48,610 nt of DNA from NCBI GenBank assembly GCA_019638705.1, contig JAHBTI010000025.1:1-48610 (forward strand), read 5' to 3'. How positions within the stretch are numbered: the first letter of the stretch is position 1; each line of letters starts with the position of its first letter. A model generated the notes under the pieces. The model had not been told where the DNA came from. It saw nothing but the letters and a program-made list of their open reading frames with translations, and did no database searches. Positions 44,631 to 48,610 of this stretch are shown here, piece by piece. This stretch comes from Bacteroidota bacterium. Its GTDB lineage: Bacteria; Bacteroidota; Bacteroidia; B-17B0; Aurantibacillaceae. The position numbers and the translations under genes are program-made.

Positions 44631-45911
44631 TCAATTAACGCTGCACAGGTAATAATTTTTTTTACCCTTTTGTATAATAAGATATTTATTGTTGATGAGA
44701 TTGGAAGCATTAATGTTTTGTTCGTGGCTTTGCACTTTTTCTTTATTAATGCTAACGCCGCCGCCCTGTATCATTTTGCGCGCCTCGCCCTTGCTTGGAA
44801 ACACAGAGGTTTTTTCGGCAAGAATGTCCAACACATTCACAGATTTTTCCAAATCATTTTTGCTCAGCGAAAATTGCGGCACACCTTCAAACACATCTAA
44901 AAACGTGGTTTCATCTAAGTTAGCGAGTTCCTGCATTCCGCCGTTAAACAAAATGCTGCTTGTTTCTACGGCTGCTTTATAATCTTCGGGGCTGTGCACA
45001 AGCGTGGTTAATTCTTTAGCCAGCGTTTTTTGCAACACGCGCTTGCCTGCATCTTGGTTGTGTTCTGCCATTAATGTTTCAATGGCTTCTTTAGACAAAA
45101 ACGTAAACAGTTTAATCCAGTTTTTTGCATCTTCATCAGACGTGTTTATCCAAAACTGATAAAATTTATAAGGCGACGTTTTTGTTTTGTCTAACCAAAT
45201 ATTTCCGCCCTCTGATTTGCCGAATTTAGAGCCGTCGGCTTTGCGAACTAATTGTGTAGTTAAAGCGTAAGCCTCGCCCTGAATTTTTCGTCGGATTAAT
45301 TCAGAACCGCTCGTGATGTTTCCCCACTGGTCAGAGCCGCCCATTTGCAGTTTGCAATTTTTGCTTTCGTATAAAACATAAAAATCAAATGCCTGCAATA
45401 ACTGGTAACTAAATTCCGTAAAACTCATGCCATTTTCCAAACGGTTTTTTACCGAATCTTTTGCCATCATGTAATTTACGGTGAGGTGTTTTCCAATGTC
45501 GCGGATAAAATCTAAGAAAGAATAATTTTTTGTCCAATCGTAATTGTTCACCAATTCCGCGCCATTTTCGGGGTTTGAGAAATCCAAAAATTTCTCCAAC
45601 TGTTTTTTTATGCCTGCAATGTTTTTGTTCAGCGTTTCTTCGTCCAGCAAATTGCGTTCGGCAGATTTTCCGCTTGGGTCGCCCACCATGCCGGTAGCAC
45701 CGCCAATTAAGGCAATGGGCTTGTGTCCTGCTTTTTGAAACCGCATGAGCGTAAAAATTTGCGTGAGGCTGCCAATGTGTAATGAATCGGCGGTAGGGTC
45801 AAAACCAATATAACCTGTTACGGTTTCTTTCTGTAACAGTTCTTCCGTGCCGGGCATCATATCCTGCAACAGCCCGCGCCAGCGCAATTCTTCAACAAAA
45901 TTCTCTTTCAT
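44631..45911 (-). CDS. tyrS: Tyrosyl-tRNA synthetase
   Basis: 426 residues. Class I signature HIGS at residues 45-48 ([11 protein letters not shown]) and the KMSKS equivalent KFGKS in [15 protein letters not shown]. Tyr-binding region [13 protein letters not shown] and [11 protein letters not shown]. The C-terminal S4-like RNA-binding domain ([20 protein letters not shown]) is complete. It charges tRNA-Tyr. Single gene. Confidence 0.97.
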   Translation of the reverse strand: MKENFVEELRWRGLLQDMMPGTEELLQKETVTGYIGFDPTADSLHIGSLTQIFTLMRFQKAGHKPIALIGGATGMVGDPSGKSAERNLLDEETLNKNIAGIKKQLEKFLDFSNPENGAELVNNYDWTKNYSFLDFIRDIGKHLTVNYMMAKDSVKNRLENGMSFTEFSYQLLQAFDFYVLYESKNCKLQMGGSDQWGNITSGSELIRRKIQGEAYALTTQLVRKADGSKFGKSEGGNIWLDKTKTSPYKFYQFWINTSDEDAKNWIKLFTFLSKEAIETLMAEHNQDAGKRVLQKTLAKELTTLVHSPEDYKAAVETSSILFNGGMQELANLDETTFLDVFEGVPQFSLSKNDLEKSVNVLDILAEKTSVFPSKGEARKMIQGGGVSINKEKVQSHEQNINASNLINNKYLIIQKGKKNYYLCSVN

Positions 45912-45963
45912 AAAATTATATGTGCGAAGTTACAAATATTATGCCAAGTGCAATGTGGCATTA

Positions 45964-46101
45964 AACCACATAGTTTTTTGACACAGAGGCACAAAGACAC
46001 AAAGGCACGGAGTTTTTTCTCTGTGCCTCATAACCTCTGTATCTCTGTGTTTTAACTATGTTAAGCGAAGCGCAACATTAAATTATGTACGCTATGTGGT
46101 T
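45964..46101. repeat. Long imperfect inverted repeat (CACAGAG type)
   Basis: Outer arms AACCACATAG (45964-45973) and CTATGTGGTT (46092-46101). Inner arms are built from CACAGAGGCAC-like units and CTCTGTGCCTC. Resembles the dispersed CACAGAG palindromes of Bacteroidota intergenic regions. It fills the gap between tyrS and the DUF4286 gene. Confidence 0.7.
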
Positions 46102-46115
46102 AAATTTTTTTCTCC

Positions 46116-46123
46116 TACTTTAG
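46116..46123 (+). promoter_or_regulatory. Possible -7 box directly before the DUF4286 gene
   Basis: TACTTTAG, one mismatch to TAnnTTTG, ends 4 bases before ATG 46128, so a transcript from it would start close to or within the start codon. Confidence 0.35.
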
Positions 46124-46127
46124 CCCA

Positions 46128-46430
46128 ATGTTTATTTATAACGTAACCGTAAATATCAGTGATGAAGTGCACCACGAGTGGCTGAAATACATGAAGGAAA
46201 AACACATTCCTGATGTGATAAAAACGGGTTGTTTTATTGACAGCCAAATTTTGAAATTGCTGTATGTGGAAGACGAGGGACATACTTACTCCATACAATA
46301 CAAATTTTTGGAAATGGCAGACATGGAGAAATACCAACAGCAATTTGCCAACGCCCTGCAAACCGAACACAAAAATAAATTTGGAAATGCTTACACGGCG
46401 TTTAGAACTTTGTTGCAAATGGTGGATTAG
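46128..46430 (+). CDS. DUF4286 protein
   Basis: 100 residues (MFIYNVTVNISDEVHHEWLK, YMKEKHIPDVIKTGCFID, TYSIQYKFLEMADMEKYQQQ). This is the DUF4286 family, small cytoplasmic alpha/beta (ferredoxin-like) proteins found in most Bacteroidota. Function unknown. Full length for the family. Confidence 0.85.
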   Translation: MFIYNVTVNISDEVHHEWLKYMKEKHIPDVIKTGCFIDSQILKLLYVEDEGHTYSIQYKFLEMADMEKYQQQFANALQTEHKNKFGNAYTAFRTLLQMVD

Positions 46431-46550
46431 TTTTTTTGCATTTTGTATATCTGCTGCAAATATGCGCAATGAGATATAAAGTTCAGATACACAAAACGCG
46501 CAACTTTAGCTTATTGAAAAACAATAAATTGTTGCTAAAACGAGCTTGGT

Positions 46551-46580
46551 TTTGTAGGTTTGTGGAGTTGCGTATATTTG
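46551..46580 (+). promoter_or_regulatory. Promoter of the DUF4279-like gene
   Basis: TTTG (46551-46554), 18-bp spacer and TATATTTG (46573-46580), an exact -7 match. ATG 46630 follows 49 bases later. Confidence 0.65.
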
Positions 46581-46629
46581 GGCGAATTAGCGGCTATTCT
46601 ATTGCGACAGTGCAGCATCAAACCGACAA

Positions 46630-47025
46630 ATGAAAAGTTACGACAAATTAGAAATACATTTTGACCCGAGCGTTGACACCTTCAACAAGTTGACGACTAT
46701 TTTAGGTGTTCAACCAAGTGACGACTTCGCTGACTTTCCCAACAAAATTCCATCGTGTTGGACATATGAAGTTGTTGACGATAAACCTGACGAGTATTTT
46801 GACTTCATCAATATTTTCCTTGACATTCTTGAGACAAAATATGCCGACCTTGAGAAACTAAATATTAAACGAGACGACATTACAGTTTGGATGCTTTATG
46901 AATACGACCAACAATGCAATATGGAGTTTGACCCAGCAAGGTTAAAACGACTTGGCGACAACGGAATAAAACTTTGTATCTCCTGCTGGGACAGCGGAAA
47001 AGAATATGGAAACGAAAATGGATAA
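46630..47025 (+). CDS. DUF4279-like protein
   Basis: 131 residues without signal peptide. KLTTILGVQPSDDF and then SCWTYEVVDD, LETKYADLEKLNI, DITVWMLYEYDQQCNMEF and LKRLGDNGIKLCISCW fit DUF4279, a small family met among immunity-like and stray bacterial proteins. Preceded by its own promoter and followed by an inverted repeat. Could be an orphan immunity protein; unproven. Confidence 0.6.
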   Translation: MKSYDKLEIHFDPSVDTFNKLTTILGVQPSDDFADFPNKIPSCWTYEVVDDKPDEYFDFINIFLDILETKYADLEKLNIKRDDITVWMLYEYDQQCNMEFDPARLKRLGDNGIKLCISCWDSGKEYGNENG

Positions 47026-47040
47026 GGAACTAAAAGCCCG

Positions 47041-47176
47041 ATAGCGCGGATATGAAGCGTGGGGTATGAGCGTAAGGTATCCGTGCGATGTAAAAAGTGT
47101 TTTTAAACAAATACTGTTTAGTATAGCTACGCAGGGATTAGCTTACACACGAGCCCACACACAAAATCCGCGCTAT
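47041..47176. repeat. Inverted repeat pair in an intergenic region
   Basis: ATAGCGCGGAT (47041-47051) and ATCCGCGCTAT (47166-47176) are perfect 11-bp inverted repeats about 115 bases apart, in an otherwise gene-free stretch (47026-47268). May bound a small repeat element. Confidence 0.45.
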
Positions 47177-47243
47177 GGGGTAAAAAGGTTAAAACATTTA
47201 TATTTTTTGAAATCTTTTCCCGGAAAAAAACGGGAATTTATCT

Positions 47244-47251
47244 TACTTTCG
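47244..47251 (+). promoter_or_regulatory. Possible -7 box of the repeat-protein gene
   Basis: TACTTTCG, one mismatch to TAnnTTTG, lies 17 bases before ATG 47269. Confidence 0.35.
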
Positions 47252-47268
47252 AGCCGTTTACCTGCCTT

Positions 47269-48610
47269 ATGAAGAGTTTTTTTATTTTAGTTTTTGCATC
47301 AGCAATAGTTTCCATTAACGCTCAAACCAAGCCTTGGGTTTTAAAGCTTAGCAGTACAGTTGAATATAGAAGTTTTGTTGTAAAAGCAGGCGTGCTTGAA
47401 CCGGAAGATAAACCATTGGGAGGCGCAACCATTGCTTTAATTAAAGATGGGGTTACGGTAAAACAAGCTACAAGTTCCGGTAACGGCGATTTCACTATTG
47501 ATGTACCACAAGATGGCGAATACATCATGGAAGTTTCTTATAGCGAGTGTAATTCAAAAAAATTCATGATAAACACCAAAAATGTTCCGCAGGATAAGGC
47601 GAGCGGTAATTTTAAAATGGATATTCAGGGTGTAATCATGGCAAAGCCTTTATACAGTATTGATTATTCAGCATTGAAACAACCAATGACCATAATCATG
47701 TTCTTACCTGACAAAAAGAAATTTGGAGACGATGAGAACTATACCTCTTCATCACTTGTCGCGCTTTCTAATATCAGAAACAATGAATTAGCACTTATAA
47801 AAAATTTCAATTCCGCAATCAAAGCCGGCGATGCGGCATTAGCTAAAAACGATTGTCCAACCGCTAAAGTAAATTTTCAAAAAGCCATTGCATTATTGCC
47901 CGACCAGTCGTATCCAAAAGAAAGATTGGTTTTAGCTGAAAAATGTTTAAAAGCAATTGAAGACGCGAAAACAGAAGCGGCGGCTAAAGCCGAAGCAGCG
48001 GCAGCAGCAAAAGCGAAAGCAGAAACCGAAGCAAAAGAAAAAGCAGACAAATTAGCGGCTGAAAAAGCTGCTAAAGAAAAAGCAGAAGCCGAAGCAGTGG
48101 CGGCAGCAAAAGCGAAAGCAGAGGCAGAGGCAAAAGAAAAAGCAGACAAATTAGCGGCTGAGAAAGTTGCTAAAGAAAAAGCAGAAGCGGAAGCAGCGGC
48201 GGCAGCAAAAGCGAAAGCAGAAACCGAAGCAAAAGAAAAAGCAGAGAAATTAGCGGCTGAAAAAGTTGCTAAAGAAAAAGCAGAAGCAGAAGCAGCGGCG
48301 GCAGCAAAAGCGAAAGCAGAAACCGAAGCAAAAGAAAAAGCAGAGAAATTAGCGGCTGAAAAAGTTGCTAAGGAAAAAGCAGATGCCGAAGCGAAAGCAG
48401 CAGCGAAAGCGAAATCAGAGGCAGAAGCAAAAGAAAAAGCAGAGAAATTAGCGGCTGAGAAAGTTGCTAAAGAAAAAGCAGAAGCGGAAGCAGCGGCGGC
48501 AGCAAAAGCGAAAGCAGAAACAGAAGCAAAAGAAAAAGCAGAGAAATTAGCGGCTGAAAAAGCTGCTAAAGAAAAAGCAGAAGCGGAAGCAGCGGCGGCA
48601 GCAAAAGCGA
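47269..48610 (+). CDS. Exported protein with CarboxypepD_reg-like domain and 33-residue coiled-coil repeats (3' truncated)
   Basis: 447 residues before the window edge. Signal peptide MKSFFILVFASAIVSINAQ. Residues 35-105 look like a carboxypeptidase regulatory-like beta-sandwich (KPLGGATIALIKDG, SGNGDFTIDVPQDGEYIM). Residues 175-230 resemble TPR-like helices (KNDCPTAKVNFQKAIALLPD). After that comes an Ala/Lys/Glu region of six full near-identical 33-residue units (99 bp each from 48009), with a seventh starting at the edge. The repeats are like the long helix of TolA and may span the periplasm. The C-terminus is not in the window. Confidence 0.82.
   Translation, partial: MKSFFILVFASAIVSINAQTKPWVLKLSSTVEYRSFVVKAGVLEPEDKPLGGATIALIKDGVTVKQATSSGNGDFTIDVPQDGEYIMEVSYSECNSKKFMINTKNVPQDKASGNFKMDIQGVIMAKPLYSIDYSALKQPMTIIMFLPDKKKFGDDENYTSSSLVALSNIRNNELALIKNFNSAIKAGDAALAKNDCPTAKVNFQKAIALLPDQSYPKERLVLAEKCLKAIEDAKTEAAAKAEAAAAAKAKAETEAKEKADKLAAEKAAKEKAEAEAVAAAKAKAEAEAKEKADKLAAEKVAKEKAEAEAAAAAKAKAETEAKEKAEKLAAEKVAKEKAEAEAAAAAKAKAETEAKEKAEKLAAEKVAKEKADAEAKAAAKAKSEAEAKEKAEKLAAEKVAKEKAEAEAAAAAKAKAETEAKEKAEKLAAEKAAKEKAEAEAAAAAKA
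48009..48610 (+). repeat. Tandem 99-bp coding repeats
   Basis: Units begin at about 48009, 48108, 48207, 48306, 48405 and 48504, with the next at 48603. Each codes for 33 residues such as KAKAETEAKEKAEKLAAEK and then VAKEKAEAEAAAAA. Spacing is exactly 99 bp throughout, so no frame is lost. Confidence 0.93.

Noticed and set aside
46436..46633. A 65-codon plus-strand frame after the DUF4286 gene
   Set aside because: Its composition is not protein-like and it overlaps the promoter of the next gene.
48009..48610. A CRISPR array
   Set aside because: The 99-bp units are contiguous coding repeats without spacers and keep the reading frame.

Overview
The window looks like a chromosomal segment of a member of the Bacteroidota. 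Two secreted proteins end in a type IX secretion (T9SS type A) C-terminal signal with the PNPT motif. Many promoters fit the phylum's TTTG-N19-TAnnTTTG pattern rather than the E. coli one. Starts lack strong Shine-Dalgarno sites, coding DNA is AT-rich, and the gene set (three-gene pnt, DUF4286, DUF4159, IS982) fits the phylum. I cannot place it below phylum. I saw no rRNA, tRNA or CRISPR array.

Layout. 0-1.6 kb: the end of one T9SS cargo gene and a complete second one. 1.7-5.7 kb: an extracytoplasmic redox cluster, with a di-heme peroxidase carrying a long helical N-terminal region, a one-heme lipoprotein, and a lipoprotein with a CX4CH motif plus a YVTN-type beta-propeller. 5.7-7.5 kb: an ABC exporter. 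7.6-8.0 kb: remains of a toxin-antitoxin pair and a frameshifted secreted-protein gene. 8.0-11.9 kb: a minus-strand run of response regulator, histidine kinase, UspA-like, lipocalin-like and DUF1275 genes. 12.2-16.5 kb: a small PepSY-like exported protein, a sigma-54 activator and a convergent hybrid kinase with receiver and HPt domains. 16.6-22.4 kb: an accessory island built on a type IIG-like restriction-modification gene. The coding tail of that gene recurs three more times downstream, and small cargo genes (a RelE/ParE-type toxin-antitoxin pair, an orphan antitoxin-like gene, a helix-turn-helix gene and an unknown gene) lie between the copies.

22.4-25.9 kb: the proton-translocating transhydrogenase operon, interrupted by a CX4CH lipoprotein gene, then an acetyltransferase-like gene and a small Lys-rich gene. 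26.5-30.8 kb: DUF4159, cobalamin adenosyltransferase, an XRE regulator, a small coiled-coil membrane protein, dUTPase and a polysaccharide flippase. 31.0-31.9 kb: an IS982-family element. 32.0-43.0 kb: a long plus-strand cell-envelope run (penicillin-binding protein 1A, three polytopic GT39-like or related membrane proteins, an MBOAT acyltransferase with an SGNH-like partner). The two subunit genes of a 3-oxoacid CoA-transferase are set apart from each other within it. 43.0-45.9 kb: rpoN and tyrS. 46.1-48.6 kb: two small DUF genes and the start of an exported protein with 33-residue coiled-coil repeats that runs off the window.

Intergenic spaces carry several dispersed palindromic repeats. 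The most distinctive features are the repeated restriction-gene tails at 16.6-19.2 kb, the scoA/scoB split by envelope-modification genes, and the CX4CH lipoproteins in two separate redox loci.
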